A DNA stretch of 64,000 bases from an uncultured Clostridium sp. (GCA_948436975.1 CAOJJB010000007.1:1-64000), one strand, 5' to 3'. Positions 16,643 through 26,011 are shown, numbered from the stretch's first letter. Numbers and translations are program-made. Notes: generated by a model not told the origin, from the letters alone.

Positions 16643-18497
16643 CTTTTTTATTATTTTGAGGAACTTCAAATAATGAAGTTATTTTTTTTGTATTATCGAA
16701 CATATTATTAAATTGTAAGTAATTATATTTTTTTAATAATTCATTGTATGGAGTTTCTTCTGAAAAATCATGATATATACCATTTTTATCCATAAATCCA
16801 TTTCCTGTAATAATAGGTATTTCTTCACGTAAATTATCTAAAAATTGTAAATAAGGTGTTTTTTGAATTCCAGCAACATCTAATAATAAAGATGAAAGAT
16901 AATTTGCACTTATATCTGTAATATGTTCATATTTTTCTTCATTTATATCGTAATTTGCCCAAATCATAAAAGGTGTAATATATTTTTTTTCAGTAGCTTC
17001 TTTAGAAGTAGGGTCAGCATAGTTTTTTGAAAGTAATACGTCATAAAACTCATCTTCTACATATGGTTGATGATCTCCAAATATTAAAATTATAGTATGT
17101 TCTTCTTGATTAGAAAAATAGTTTATAAGATGCTCTAAAGAATTGTCTGCAATTTTTATTAAAGATAAATATTGATTTAATTTTGGATAAATACCATTTT
17201 CAGCAATTACTGTATTTTGAAAGTTTTCATCTGTATAGCTACCATGATTTTGCATTGTAAGTGTAAAATTAAATAATTTTTCATTATCATTTTTATTTTT
17301 ATAAAGTTCTATAATATTTTTATAAGTGCTAAGATCACTAGGATATTCTCTAATGTAGTCTAAATTCCTTAATGTATTAATACTGAAAAAAGAATTAAAA
17401 CCGAGTCTTGGATATGCAAGATTTCTGTTATATCCTTGTGGATAATATGAATGAATTGCATTAGTAGTATATCCATGTTCTTTTAATATTGTTGCTAAAG
17501 AATAAGTAGGTCTTAAAACATATTGTTGATAAGGTACTGTTCTTTTAGGAACAAAAGCCATTGAGTTTGAAGTTAAAAATTCCCATTCACTATTAGGGGT
17601 AGTTGCACCAAATATAGATACATGAAGATTTCCTTTTATAGTATTTTTAGTTAAATTATTGAAAAATGGTAAGTATTCAGTATTGGTTGAGAAAGAACCA
17701 ATTTTTTGTAATTCTGCAAAAGATTCATTCATAATTGCTATTATATTAGGATATTGATATTCTTCTACATTTTCTATAAGATTTATTTCAATAGAAGAAG
17801 CCAATTCATTAATTACATTAATATTATATCCTTCAGGAGTTGATATTATAAGATTTCTAGATTGTTTAAATAAACTAGCAAGTAGTCCATTGTTATGGTA
17901 TTCTTCTTTTGGATCCCAATTTTCATCTAATTCAAATTTATCAATTAAGTTTGTAAAATAAAATGAATATCCAAAAAGAACTATACAAAGTAATACAAAT
18001 ACTCTATATGAAATTTTAAATTTGTTATTTTTAAAACTTTTAAATTCTACTTTTGTTAGAATATATATTGCTAATGTAAATATAATAATTCCAAGTAATA
18101 ACTGAAATGAAACATCAAAGGTAAAAGTTGGCAATACACTTAAAGCAACATTTACAGAAAATATATCCCATGGAACTAAAGGGGTTCCTCTAAATGCGGT
18201 TATAAAATGATTTATAATGCCAACAATAAAAGTTATTACTAAAGATATATATATACTGATTTTTATTTTTCCTGTAAAAAAATAAAAAAATCCAATTATA
18301 AGATATATAAATAAAAAATTTAAAATCATTCTTGAGGTTTCAAAAATTAATTTTCCATTAGAAAATAATTGACAGTAAATATAAATTAAGATAGGGATAA
18401 TGATTAATATAAGTGTTTTTATATATATATCTTTATCAATTTTTTTTGTGAAAAATTCAATAAATTTTTGTTTTATATTATTGATTTTTGTTATCAT
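16635..18497 (-). CDS. LtaS-like sulfatase-fold phosphotransferase
   Basis: Envelope enzyme of the lipoteichoic acid synthase family, which transfers glycerol-phosphate from phosphatidylglycerol. With the start at 18497 (AAAGGA nine bases upstream) it has 620 residues: five or so membrane helices in residues 1-190, then an extracellular sulfatase fold. The catalytic threonine is in GATTPNSEWEF (residues 298-308), a metal-ligand Glu in MNESF (about 258), and Asp-His in GDHQPY (475-476). A longer frame to 18566 exists but lacks a ribosome binding site. The exact polymer is not certain; relatives also make other glycerol-phosphate decorations. Confidence 0.88.
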   Translation of the reverse strand: MITKINNIKQKFIEFFTKKIDKDIYIKTLILIIIPILIYIYCQLFSNGKLIFETSRMILNFLFIYLIIGFFYFFTGKIKISIYISLVITFIVGIINHFITAFRGTPLVPWDIFSVNVALSVLPTFTFDVSFQLLLGIIIFTLAIYILTKVEFKSFKNNKFKISYRVFVLLCIVLFGYSFYFTNLIDKFELDENWDPKEEYHNNGLLASLFKQSRNLIISTPEGYNINVINELASSIEINLIENVEEYQYPNIIAIMNESFAELQKIGSFSTNTEYLPFFNNLTKNTIKGNLHVSIFGATTPNSEWEFLTSNSMAFVPKRTVPYQQYVLRPTYSLATILKEHGYTTNAIHSYYPQGYNRNLAYPRLGFNSFFSINTLRNLDYIREYPSDLSTYKNIIELYKNKNDNEKLFNFTLTMQNHGSYTDENFQNTVIAENGIYPKLNQYLSLIKIADNSLEHLINYFSNQEEHTIILIFGDHQPYVEDEFYDVLLSKNYADPTSKEATEKKYITPFMIWANYDINEEKYEHITDISANYLSSLLLDVAGIQKTPYLQFLDNLREEIPIITGNGFMDKNGIYHDFSEETPYNELLKKYNYLQFNNMFDNTKKITSLFEVPQNNKKDI

Positions 18498-18728
18498 GTA
18501 TGAAATCCTTTCAAAATGTACTATGTTAGTTACATAAAATATTAATACATTTATATAATATAACATAAAATATAGGAAAAGTGAAGTAATTAAATAAAAA
18601 TACTTTTTGTAAAGACTAAAAGTTGAGAAAGTATTGAAATATCAATAATAATTACATGTTACCAAACAAATATACAGTACACATAAAGAATTAATATAAA
18701 AAAATAATAAGATTTATAAAAAAAATAT

Positions 18729-18796
18729 TGTGAATAAATTGTGTCGAAAAAAGGTACAAGTGATGGTTATTCACAGAGTTATCCACATTATCCACA
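18729..18796. promoter_or_regulatory. Cluster of four DnaA boxes in a gene-free 428-bp region
   Basis: TTATTCACA (18767-18775), TTATCCACA (18779-18787) and TTATCCACA (18788-18796) lie head to tail, and TGTGAATAA (18729-18737) is the same box inverted. Two boxes match the consensus perfectly. The region between 18498 and 18925 has no gene; the rest is plain AT-rich DNA. Genes on both sides do not diverge as at a usual oriC, so a DnaA titration or regulatory site is favoured. Confidence 0.75.
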
Positions 18797-18925
18797 GAAA
18801 ATTTGGCTATAAATTTGGTTTTCATAAACAGAAAAAGATTTACATAACATAAAAATACAACAAATCAACATTGAAAATTAAAAAAAATTATGATATAAAT
18901 AAAAAAGAAAAAGGGGAGAATTTTT

Positions 18926-19543
18926 ATGAATTATTATATAGATTTTGATAATACTTTATATGAAACATCAAAGTTAACAATTCTAACATTAAATAAGATA
19001 GTAGAAATGGTACTAGGAAATAATATTGAAAATAAAGAAGAAAGAAAAGCAATAATAGAAGGATTTAATTCAACAAAAGGAAATTTATTTACATATGCAG
19101 AAGAAATTGCTAATAAATATAAAGCAAATCCAAAGCAAGTTGTTGAAAGTATAAAAGAATTAATTGAAAATACTAGAGAACTTACATATAAAGATGGAGA
19201 AAGTTTTTTAAAAAAACTAAAGGAAAATGGACATAAACTTATATTATTAACATATATTCCAAGTGATAAAAATCAAGAATTTCAGATGAGTAAAATTATA
19301 GGTAGTGGTTTAAAAGAATATTTTGATGAAATATTAATAACATCGGAATATAAATTTACAATAGACATAGACTATAAAAGTGGAATATTTATAGACGATA
19401 ATCCGAGAGATTTAAATGGATTATATGAAAGAAATCCAATAAAAGTAATAAGAATAAGAAAAAAAGAGAATAAATACTCATTAATAGATATAAGTAATAA
19501 AGAAATAGAAGAACATGAATTTTTTGATGAAATACAAATTTAA
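18926..19543 (+). CDS. HAD-superfamily hydrolase
   Basis: Predicted cytoplasmic phosphatase or phosphohydrolase, 205 residues. Motif I is YIDFDNTL with the nucleophile and acid Asp at residues 6 and 8; motif II is LLTYIP with Thr in place of the more usual T/S; the C-terminal motif is GIFIDDNPRDL. A helical cap lies between motifs I and II. GGGGAG is found ten bases before the ATG. The substrate cannot be told from sequence. It is the only gene directly downstream of the DnaA-box cluster and is followed by the T-box leader of glyS, which has its own promoter. Confidence 0.8.
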   Translation: MNYYIDFDNTLYETSKLTILTLNKIVEMVLGNNIENKEERKAIIEGFNSTKGNLFTYAEEIANKYKANPKQVVESIKELIENTRELTYKDGESFLKKLKENGHKLILLTYIPSDKNQEFQMSKIIGSGLKEYFDEILITSEYKFTIDIDYKSGIFIDDNPRDLNGLYERNPIKVIRIRKKENKYSLIDISNKEIEEHEFFDEIQI

Positions 19544-19606
19544 AAATATTATATATAATTATTTAAATATATAATAAATAGATATTAATAAGTAGTTAGA
19601 TTATTA

Positions 19607-19635
19607 TTGACATTATAAAAAAAATGCTGTAAAAT
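19607..19635 (+). promoter_or_regulatory. Promoter of the T-box / glyS unit
   Basis: TTGACA (19607-19612), 17 bases, TAAAAT (19630-19635). Confidence 0.75.
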
Positions 19636-19641
19636 AATAAA

Positions 19642-19854
19642 CATAATATAAAATTGCAATGAAAAAGAGGAAACATATAAAAAGTTAATTTAAAGTGAAT
19701 TTGTGATAGTGAGAAACAAATAATTAATAGTATGTTTTGGAACTTTGGAGCGATATTAATTAAGGTGGGTATATAAATACCAATTAGGGTGGAACCGCGT
19801 AGGTATAACTTACGTCCCTAGCTTTATGCTAAGGATGTAAGTTTTTTGTTTTTT
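19642..19854 (+). promoter_or_regulatory. T-box riboswitch (tRNA-Gly sensing)
   Basis: The conserved T-box AGGGTGGAACCGCG is at 19786-19799. Its TGGA can pair with a tRNA 3' end whose discriminator base is U, which fits tRNA-Gly. A terminator stem (arms about 19807-19822 and 19827-19842) and T-run follow, mutually exclusive with the antiterminator. The specifier stem upstream is short and AT-rich and I could not place a GGN specifier with certainty. Uncharged tRNA-Gly should permit read-through into glyS. Confidence 0.88.
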
Positions 19855-19932
19855 AATAATAAAAAAGGAATCCTTAGAGAAATATATGAAGAAATCCATA
19901 TCTTCATAAAAAATAAAGAGGAGGTTTTTATT

Positions 19933-21315
19933 ATGGTAGAATCAATGGAAAAAATAGTAAACTTATGTAAGGCAAGAGGATATGTATATCCAGGATCTGA
20001 AATTTATGGAGGACTTGCAAATACATGGGATTATGGACCATTAGGAGTAGAACTAAAAAATAATGTAAAAAAAGCATGGATGAAGAAATTTGTACAAGAA
20101 AGTAAATATAATGTAGGACTAGATGCAGCGATATTAATGAATCCACAAACATGGGTAGCATCAGGTCATGTTGGAGGATTTTCAGATCCGCTTATAGACT
20201 GCAAGGAATGTAAAACAAGACATAGAGCAGATAAACTTATTGAAGAATGGGCACATGAAAATGGAAAAGATATGATAGCAGATGGTATGTCTGATGAAGA
20301 AATGATAAAATTTATGAATGATAATAATATAGATTGTCCTGAATGTGGAAAACATAATTTTACAGAAATAAGAAAATTTAATTTAATGTTTAAAACATTT
20401 CAAGGAGTAACAGAAGATGCAAAATCTGAAATCTATTTAAGACCAGAAACAGCACAAGGTATATTTGTGAATTTTAAAAATGTAATGAGAACAACTAGAA
20501 AAAAATTACCAATGGGAATTGCCCAAATAGGAAAATCTTTTAGAAATGAAATAACACCAGGGAATTTTACTTTTAGAACAAGAGAATTTGAACAAATGGA
20601 ACTTGAATTTTTCTGTAAACCAGGAACTGATTTACAATGGCATGCATATTGGAAAGAATATTGTAAAAATTGGTTATTAAATCTAGGAATGATAGAAGAG
20701 AATATGAGATTAAGAGATCATTCAAAAGAAGAATTATCACATTATAGTAATAGAACAACAGATATTGAATTCAAATTTCCATTTGGATGGGGAGAACTTT
20801 GGGGAATTGCAGATAGAACAGATTTTGACTTAAAACAACATATGGAATATTCAAAAGAGGATATGAATTATTTAGATCCAGAAACAAATGAAAAGTATGT
20901 ACCATATTGTATAGAGCCATCACTTGGAGCAGATAGAGTAACACTTGCATTTTTATGTAATAGTTATTTTGAAGAAGAAGTAGGAGAAGGAGATATCAGA
21001 ACAGTATTAAAATTACATCCTGCTTTAGCACCATACAAAGTAGCTGTACTTCCATTATCAAAGAAATTATCAGAAAAAGCAGAAGAAGTATATAGTGAAT
21101 TATCAAAATATTTCATGTGTGATTATGATGAAGCTGGAAGCATAGGAAAAAGATACAGAAGAGAAGATGAAATTGGAACTCCATTTTGTATAACAATAGA
21201 TTTTGATACATTAGAAGATGAATGTGTTACAGTAAGAGATAGAGATACAATGGAACAAATAAGAATTAAGATAGATGAAGTACAAAAATACGTTGAAGAT
21301 AAATTAAAATTCTAA
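19933..21315 (+). CDS. glyS: Glycyl-tRNA synthetase, single-chain (alpha2) type
   Basis: Class II synthetase charging tRNA-Gly, of the dimeric type found in Bacillota subgroups, archaea and eukaryotes rather than the alpha2-beta2 GlyQ/GlyS type. The ATG at 19933 with AGAGGAGG eight bases upstream gives 460 residues; the frame extends 5' into the T-box leader and is ignored. Motifs: [35 protein letters not shown], Cys pair CKEC and CPEC of an inserted zinc-like site, [32 protein letters not shown] and the class II motif 3 [14 protein letters not shown]. An anticodon-binding domain ends the protein. Confidence 0.96.
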   Translation: MVESMEKIVNLCKARGYVYPGSEIYGGLANTWDYGPLGVELKNNVKKAWMKKFVQESKYNVGLDAAILMNPQTWVASGHVGGFSDPLIDCKECKTRHRADKLIEEWAHENGKDMIADGMSDEEMIKFMNDNNIDCPECGKHNFTEIRKFNLMFKTFQGVTEDAKSEIYLRPETAQGIFVNFKNVMRTTRKKLPMGIAQIGKSFRNEITPGNFTFRTREFEQMELEFFCKPGTDLQWHAYWKEYCKNWLLNLGMIEENMRLRDHSKEELSHYSNRTTDIEFKFPFGWGELWGIADRTDFDLKQHMEYSKEDMNYLDPETNEKYVPYCIEPSLGADRVTLAFLCNSYFEEEVGEGDIRTVLKLHPALAPYKVAVLPLSKKLSEKAEEVYSELSKYFMCDYDEAGSIGKRYRREDEIGTPFCITIDFDTLEDECVTVRDRDTMEQIRIKIDEVQKYVEDKLKF

Positions 21316-21393
21316 CTATTAGAAATATTTTAAATTATTTATATAGTATGAGAAATATTAAAATTATATAATAAGTAGGTGTAAATAAAATAT

Positions 21394-22227
21394 ATGAATA
21401 AATATTATAAAAAAATTGATAAATCAATATTCAAATATGGAATAACTATCCCAAAAGAGTATGAAGAAATGTTTTTAAAAGGACATGAACTAAAAGTAGG
21501 AGAAGGAAGAAATATAAAAATAAAATTTAAAAATAAGGAATATAGTGGAAGAATAAACAATGTAAACAGAAAAACTTCAACTAATGTATACCAAATTAGA
21601 TGGGATAGTAATAATGAATTAATAAATGAATTAAAAAAAGAATTTATTCAAAGTTATTTTGCTATTATGAGTTATGAATTTAATGAAAATAATATAAATA
21701 AGAAATATAGTAGAACAAATTTATTAGGTGGAAATCAAGAAGTATTAATTTTCAATTCAATTGACTATAATACAATTGAATTAGAAACTTTTATTAAAAT
21801 CGAAACGGTATATGATAATATTTTTAAAGAATTTGTAAATAGAAATGTTTTTGGATGGATTAGCAAACAAGAATATAATCAAATGATTACTAAATCTACA
21901 CAATGGTTTGATATAAAAGAATTAAAAAGACATATGGATATACCATATGTTATATATTATTTAATAGATGATATAAATAAAGAAATATATATAGGTAGTG
22001 CAACTAAATTAGGAGATAGAGTAAAACCAGGAAGACATGAAATATCTGGATGGAATAAATTTAGATATGAAATTGTACATCCAAGTTACCATAAAGATCT
22101 TAAATCAATAGAATATCATTCTATAATGAATTTTGCACGATTTTTTAAAAATAATGGTAATTTGAGAACATTAGATATATCTGATTATAAATTGGTTAAC
22201 AAAGAGTATAAATTTTATCAAAAGTAA
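21394..22227 (+). CDS. GIY-YIG nuclease-like protein with an unknown N-terminal domain
   Basis: A 277-residue protein in two parts. Residues 1-100 form a domain I cannot name (pattern FKYGITIPKEY..., GEGRNIKIKFKNKEYSGRI, YQIRWDSN). Residues about 184-265 resemble a GIY-YIG endonuclease core: VIYYLIDD...EIYIGSATKLGDRVKPGR then HPSYHKDLKSIEYHSI, with candidate catalytic Tyr, Arg and Glu. Proteins of this layout could be restriction-type endonucleases, but no methylase is adjacent. It has no own terminator-separated partner upstream; glyS ends 78 bases before. A hairpin terminator follows. Confidence 0.6.
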   Translation: MNKYYKKIDKSIFKYGITIPKEYEEMFLKGHELKVGEGRNIKIKFKNKEYSGRINNVNRKTSTNVYQIRWDSNNELINELKKEFIQSYFAIMSYEFNENNINKKYSRTNLLGGNQEVLIFNSIDYNTIELETFIKIETVYDNIFKEFVNRNVFGWISKQEYNQMITKSTQWFDIKELKRHMDIPYVIYYLIDDINKEIYIGSATKLGDRVKPGRHEISGWNKFRYEIVHPSYHKDLKSIEYHSIMNFARFFKNNGNLRTLDISDYKLVNKEYKFYQK

Positions 22228-22230
22228 AGT

Positions 22231-22262
22231 AAAAAACGACTTTTAAGAGTCGTTTTTTTATG
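22231..22262 (+). terminator. Terminator after the GIY-YIG gene
   Basis: AAAAAACGACT and AGTCGTTTTTT form an 11-bp stem with a T-run; loop TTTAAG. Confidence 0.9.
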
Positions 22263-22334
22263 GATTTATTATATTTTATACAAAATAAGTAGGTACAAAA
22301 ATTTTACTTAAGTAAAAAAAATTTTAAAAAAATA

Positions 22335-22363
22335 TTGACATATATTTTTTTAGATAGTATAAT
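22335..22363 (+). promoter_or_regulatory. tRNA-Leu promoter
   Basis: TTGACA (22335-22340), 17 bases, TATAAT (22358-22363): perfect consensus, 38 bases upstream of tRNA-Leu. Confidence 0.85.
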
Positions 22364-22400
22364 AACAAATGTCAGTTACAAAATAAATACCAGTTAATAT

Positions 22401-22489
22401 GCAGATGTGGCGGAACTGGTAGACGCACAGGACTTAAAATCCTGCGAGGGTTAAACCTCGTGCCGGTTCGATTCCGGCCATCTGCACCA
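22401..22489 (+). tRNA. tRNA-Leu (anticodon TAA)
   Basis: Class II tRNA with a long variable arm (GCGAGGGTTAAACCTCGT). Acceptor GCAGATG/CATCTGC, anticodon loop CTTAAAA, T-loop TTCGATT and encoded CCA. Its last bases are duplicated at 26012, marking an integration target. Confidence 0.97.
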
Positions 22490-23470
22490 TTTTTAGAGGT
22501 TTTTAGAGATAGAAACCTCTATTTTTTTTATGTTTTATCAAGTGTCATGGAGTATCATACAATAGCACTCAATCGCAGATATACTCTCGCGTACATCAAT
22601 CTTGAACTTGCAAAAATAATCAATTATGTGTTACAGAGTATTACCCAGTATTACTCACGAGGGGTTCCAACAATGAGATCCACCCTTTTAAAAAGTAGAC
22701 CCAAATAAATTAAGGCACCAAATTAAGGTGTCTATTATTATGTCTAAACAATTTCTAATAATGATAACACTTGTAATAGAATCCGACTTAGTTTAAATTG
22801 AAAACAAGGAGGTAATTTATGAATGAAGATAAAATGAAAGAATGTTTAGAGCAATTAGAAGTTCCACTAACAGAGGCACACAAAATTACTCTGAACAAAG
22901 TAGTAGCAGACCTAAAAGCTATGAAGGTCAAAAAAAGTATTGACGATTATGTTGAAGAATTCTACAAGGTATTTGAATTTACATCTGATGAGAGAGCCAA
23001 AAGATACCCAATGCTAATGGAATTATACATCAACTTTATGAGGGAAATTAGTAACAAGGACTTATAGGCCGATAAGTAAATCCACAGTGGAACCCTGAAG
23101 TTAATTATTACATAAAACTATGATAATTGTCTGTAAGTTTTACTAGAGCCAACACATAAATCTCATACCATAGGAACTGGAAATTATGCGAGTATAGTAT
23201 GTAATTACCAAATCCGATTCCACCGAATGGATGAGGGTTCGTAATTTTGAAACTCTCTGTCTTGGTTTTGCTGGCACCCACCCATACAGACTCATACTCA
23301 GTGCTACGGGCAGTATATGCAGACTCCTCATGTGTCTGATAAACTACACCATCCTCTTTACTAATGAGATGTTTGAACAATTAAAGTTAAATGAAAACGA
23401 ACAGGAAATATTAAATAAACAAAATGCTTTATATTTAGATATTTTTAATATATAATTAGAAAGACAAATA
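22479..23470 (+). repeat. Long direct repeat, copy 1 (about 992 bp)
   Basis: Nearly identical to 26012-27002 with a 3532-3533 base offset. Differences seen: one substitution in the tRNA terminator, one T fewer in a T-run of copy 2, and four bases near 23431-23438. It includes the tRNA-Leu end and terminator hairpin, a gene-free stretch with GC-rich patches (22540-22780), the 82-aa ORF, and a further 400 bases with no convincing gene. Confidence 0.9.
22819..23067 (+). CDS. 82-residue helical protein in repeat copy 1
   Basis: Not recognised. The product is 82 residues, all-helical and charged (begins MNEDKMKECLEQLEVPLTEA), without membrane segment or enzyme motif. AAGGAGG lies eight bases before the ATG. 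Codon choice (CTG, GCC, AAG, ATC) is richer in G and C than the chromosomal neighbours, suggesting transfer. An identical protein is encoded at 26351-26599 in the second repeat. Being the only well-supported gene inside a repeated element end, it could be an accessory factor such as an excision or regulatory protein, but this is inference. Confidence 0.65.
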   Translation: MNEDKMKECLEQLEVPLTEAHKITLNKVVADLKAMKVKKSIDDYVEEFYKVFEFTSDERAKRYPMLMELYINFMREISNKDL

Positions 23471-23547
23471 GGAATAAAGAAAACTATAAAGAAGATGATG
23501 TTATTGATTTTATAGTAAATAATTGTGGTAAGTAGGAGTAATAAAAT

Positions 23548-24219
23548 ATGCAATTAGAAGATTTAAAAAAAGAATATGACGAATTACAAATAAAATATGG
23601 AGCAAAAGAATTAACATCTATATATAATGGTGGATGTACTAATAATCCAGATATCTGCTTTGTTTTTATGAATCCAACAGGTAGAAATATTGCATCAGAT
23701 CCAAATTGGAAAGGCAGAAGGTCTCCTTGGATAGGAACTAAAAATATATGGAAATTATTTTATAGAATAGGACTACTTGATGAAAAAATATATGAGAATA
23801 TTATGGACAAAAGACCTCAAGAATGGGATGAAAAATTTGCAGATTTAGTATATGAAAATGTAGAAAGATATAAATATTTCATAACTAATTTAGGAAAGTG
23901 TACTCAAGTAGATGCAAGAGTATTGCCTAATTCTGTTTATACCCAATATTTAGATTTATTGTGTAAAGAAATAGAAATAATTAAACCAAAAATAATCATA
24001 ACCTTAGGAAATCAAGTTAGTTCTATTGTATTAAATAAAAATATATCTGTATCTCAATGTAGAAAGCAAAATTTCTCTAAAACTATTGCAGGAAAAGAAT
24101 ATAAAGTATATCCGGTTTATTATCCTATTGGAAATGGAATGATGAACATAGAAAAAGCAATAGAAGATATTAAATTTATAATAGAATCAAATAAAAAAGA
24201 GGTGGTTAATATTGAATAA
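23548..24219 (+). CDS. Uracil-DNA-glycosylase superfamily protein
   Basis: A 223-residue protein with the UDG fold. The first active-site segment is FVFMNPTGRN, in place of the GEAPG of family 4 enzymes, followed by SPWIGTKNIWKLFYRIG; the strand PKIIITLGNQVSS and the segment YPVYYPIGNG stand where the HPS motif is expected. The altered second motif means activity on uracil is uncertain. The ATG follows GTAGGAG. Its stop overlaps the RhuM start by eight bases, so the two are coupled. In islands such proteins can be part of defence or DNA-modification modules. Confidence 0.7.
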   Translation: MQLEDLKKEYDELQIKYGAKELTSIYNGGCTNNPDICFVFMNPTGRNIASDPNWKGRRSPWIGTKNIWKLFYRIGLLDEKIYENIMDKRPQEWDEKFADLVYENVERYKYFITNLGKCTQVDARVLPNSVYTQYLDLLCKEIEIIKPKIIITLGNQVSSIVLNKNISVSQCRKQNFSKTIAGKEYKVYPVYYPIGNGMMNIEKAIEDIKFIIESNKKEVVNIE

Positions 24220-25227
24220 TATAGAAAATTTAAAAGATTTAATCATATACCAAAGTCAAAATAACGAAAATATATCTGTAGAAGTTTTGTACAATGAAGA
24301 AGACTTTTGGATAACCCAAAAGTCAATGTCAAAATTATTTAATGTGGCAGAAAATAATATAACATATCATTTACAGAATATATTTAAAACAGCAGAATTA
24401 GAACAAGATTCAGTTACTCAAAAAATTAGAGTAACTGCTTCAGATGGAAAAAAATATAATACAAACTTTTACAGTTTAGATGCAATTATAGCAGTTGGTT
24501 ATAGAGTAAATTCAAAAGAAGCAACTGATTTTAGAATATGGGCAACAAAAACATTGAAAGAGTATATAAAAAAAGGGTTTGTTGTTAATAGTGAAATGCT
24601 AAAAAATGGACCTAAATTTGGAAAAGATTACTTTGATGAATTATTTGTTAAGATAAAGGAAATTAGAGCAAGTGAAAGAAGATTTTATCAAAAGATAACT
24701 GATATATATACAAAGAGTGTAGTTTTGATTATGATAAAAATAGTGAAACGACACAAGAATTTTATAAAAATGTTCAAAATAAGTTGCACTTTGCTATTAC
24801 TGGCATGACAGCACCTGAAATAATTTACAATAGAGTTGATAGTAAAAAGGAAAATATGGGGTTAACAACTTGGAAAAATGCACTAGACGGAAAAATACTT
24901 GAAACAGATGTAACAATAACTAAAAACTATCTTTCACAAGAAGAAATTACAGAATTAAATAATTTAATATCTATGTATCTTGACTATGCAGAAAGACAAG
25001 TAAAACTAGGCAAGATTATTTCAATGCAAGAATGGAAAGAAAAATTAGAAGTATTCTTAAAAATTAACGAATATAATATTTTAAAGGATAACGGAAAAAT
25101 AAAGAGAGAAATAGCAGATAAATTGGCTTTAGATGAATATAAAAAGTATAGAGTTATACAAGATAAAAATTACATTTCAGACTTTGATGAGTTAGTAAAA
25201 GAAACAAAAAATCTTAACAACATCTAA
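24212..25227 (+). pseudogene. RhuM-family protein, broken by a single-base frameshift
   Basis: RhuM (virulence RhuM / DUF-type Fic-island protein) is found in many mobile islands; its biochemical role is unsettled. The N-terminal part runs in one frame (from 24212; TTG start with GAGGTGG upstream): DFWITQKSMSKLFNVAENNITYHLQNIF..., ASERRFYQKITDIY. After the T4 run at 24723-24726 the expected sequence (DYDKNSETTQEFYKNVQNKL) continues in another frame, joining HFAITGMTAPEIIYNRVD and the rest to 25227. One missing base explains it. Apart from this the protein is full length, about 338 residues, so the break is recent or a sequence error. Confidence 0.75.
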
Positions 25228-25343
25228 GCGACAACTTACAATTTATCGAATAGCTTATATTTATAAAATCTTTTAAAATTGTATGAAAAATATAATATGT
25301 GTGTTATAATATTATATATATTATAAAAAGGAGAAAAAATATT

Positions 25344-25619
25344 ATGACTTATGAATTTGCAAAATATCCTGACGGTACATTAGGAGTATTTTCTAATATT
25401 GGTAAAAAAGAAAATGGCGAAGAATATATCTGTATTACTTTTGAAAGACCTATGGAATACGGTTTTGATACTTATGTAATCGAACTACCAAGTTATGAAG
25501 TAGTTTTAGAAGATGGACACTATACAGAAGAAGAAAAGAAAACTTTTATGGAAATTGCCAAAAATGGTTCTTCTTTCTTTTTCAAATATGCACGTTTAGG
25601 GGGGTTAGAAATTGCCTAG
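25344..25619 (+). CDS. 91-residue protein preceding DUF4160, possible antitoxin
   Basis: Not firmly recognised. The ATG at 25344 has AAAGGAG at good spacing, giving 91 residues of mixed alpha/beta character (MTYEFAKYPDGTLGVFSNIG..., ICITFERPMEYGFDTYVIELPSYEVV). It ends by overlapping the start of the DUF4160 gene by eight bases. DUF4160 genes are regularly followed or preceded by a small partner (often DUF2442) in toxin-antitoxin-like pairs; this protein occupies the partner position but does not look like DUF2442. Its role is therefore inferred from place only. Confidence 0.55.
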   Translation: MTYEFAKYPDGTLGVFSNIGKKENGEEYICITFERPMEYGFDTYVIELPSYEVVLEDGHYTEEEKKTFMEIAKNGSSFFFKYARLGGLEIA

Positions 25620-25888
25620 TATTTTTGAATTAAAACGGATATAAAATTTATTTTTGGACAAATGAAAATGACGAGCCTATTCACGTTCATATTTCAAAAG
25701 GAACACCAACTGCAAATTCAACAAAAGTTTGGATAACAGAAAAAGGTGGTTGTATTGTTTGTCATAATAAAAGTAAAATTCCAGAAAAAGAATTAAATAT
25801 TATATGTGAAGATATTTCATTACACTATTTTCAAATTGTTGAAAAATGGAAAGCTATTCACTCAGGTAATATTAAATTTTACTGCTAA
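25612..25888 (+). pseudogene. DUF4160 protein, frameshifted near its start
   Basis: Starts at TTG 25612 behind a G-rich ribosome binding site and reads LPSIFEL, then hits a stop at 25642. Dropping one A from the A4 run at 25632-25635 restores the family sequence NGYKIYFWTNENDEPIHVHISKG and continues to 25888, about 91 residues. DUF4160 is a small protein of toxin-antitoxin-like pairs. It may be inactive, or the run may be misread. The upstream 91-aa gene overlaps it. Confidence 0.7.
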
Positions 25889-26011
25889 AATAGTAGAATT
25901 ATTATATAATAATATTTAAAATTATTTATTAGTGCATTTTTTGTACACATATGCACACAGCAGTTTTAAAAAATGCTTATAAATAGCATATTACAGATAT
26001 TTGAACTTGCA
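25889..26011 (+). other. Right-end arm of the tRNA-Leu unit
   Basis: No gene. It contains short repeated motifs (GTGCA..., TGTACACATATGCACAC) and ends directly at the duplicated tRNA-Leu sequence. This is where recombinase arm sites would be expected. Confidence 0.35.

Noticed and set aside
18742-18748. TGTCGAA as a Spo0A box next to the DnaA boxes
   Set aside because: A 7-mer of this kind is expected several times in 64 kb by chance; no second supporting site was seen.
18721-18800. DnaA-box cluster as the chromosomal origin
   Set aside because: dnaA/dnaN are absent and nearly all genes on both sides point the same way; an origin should separate divergent leading strands. Kept as a DnaA-binding site only.
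22460-22708. 82-aa plus-strand ORF running out of tRNA-Leu
   Set aside because: It begins inside the tRNA gene, has no ribosome binding site and crosses the tRNA terminator.
23108-23380. 90-aa minus-strand ORF (also at 26640-26912) in the long repeats
   Set aside because: Open and compositionally interesting, but it has no ribosome binding site and three frames are open here; coding on either strand cannot be chosen from sequence alone.
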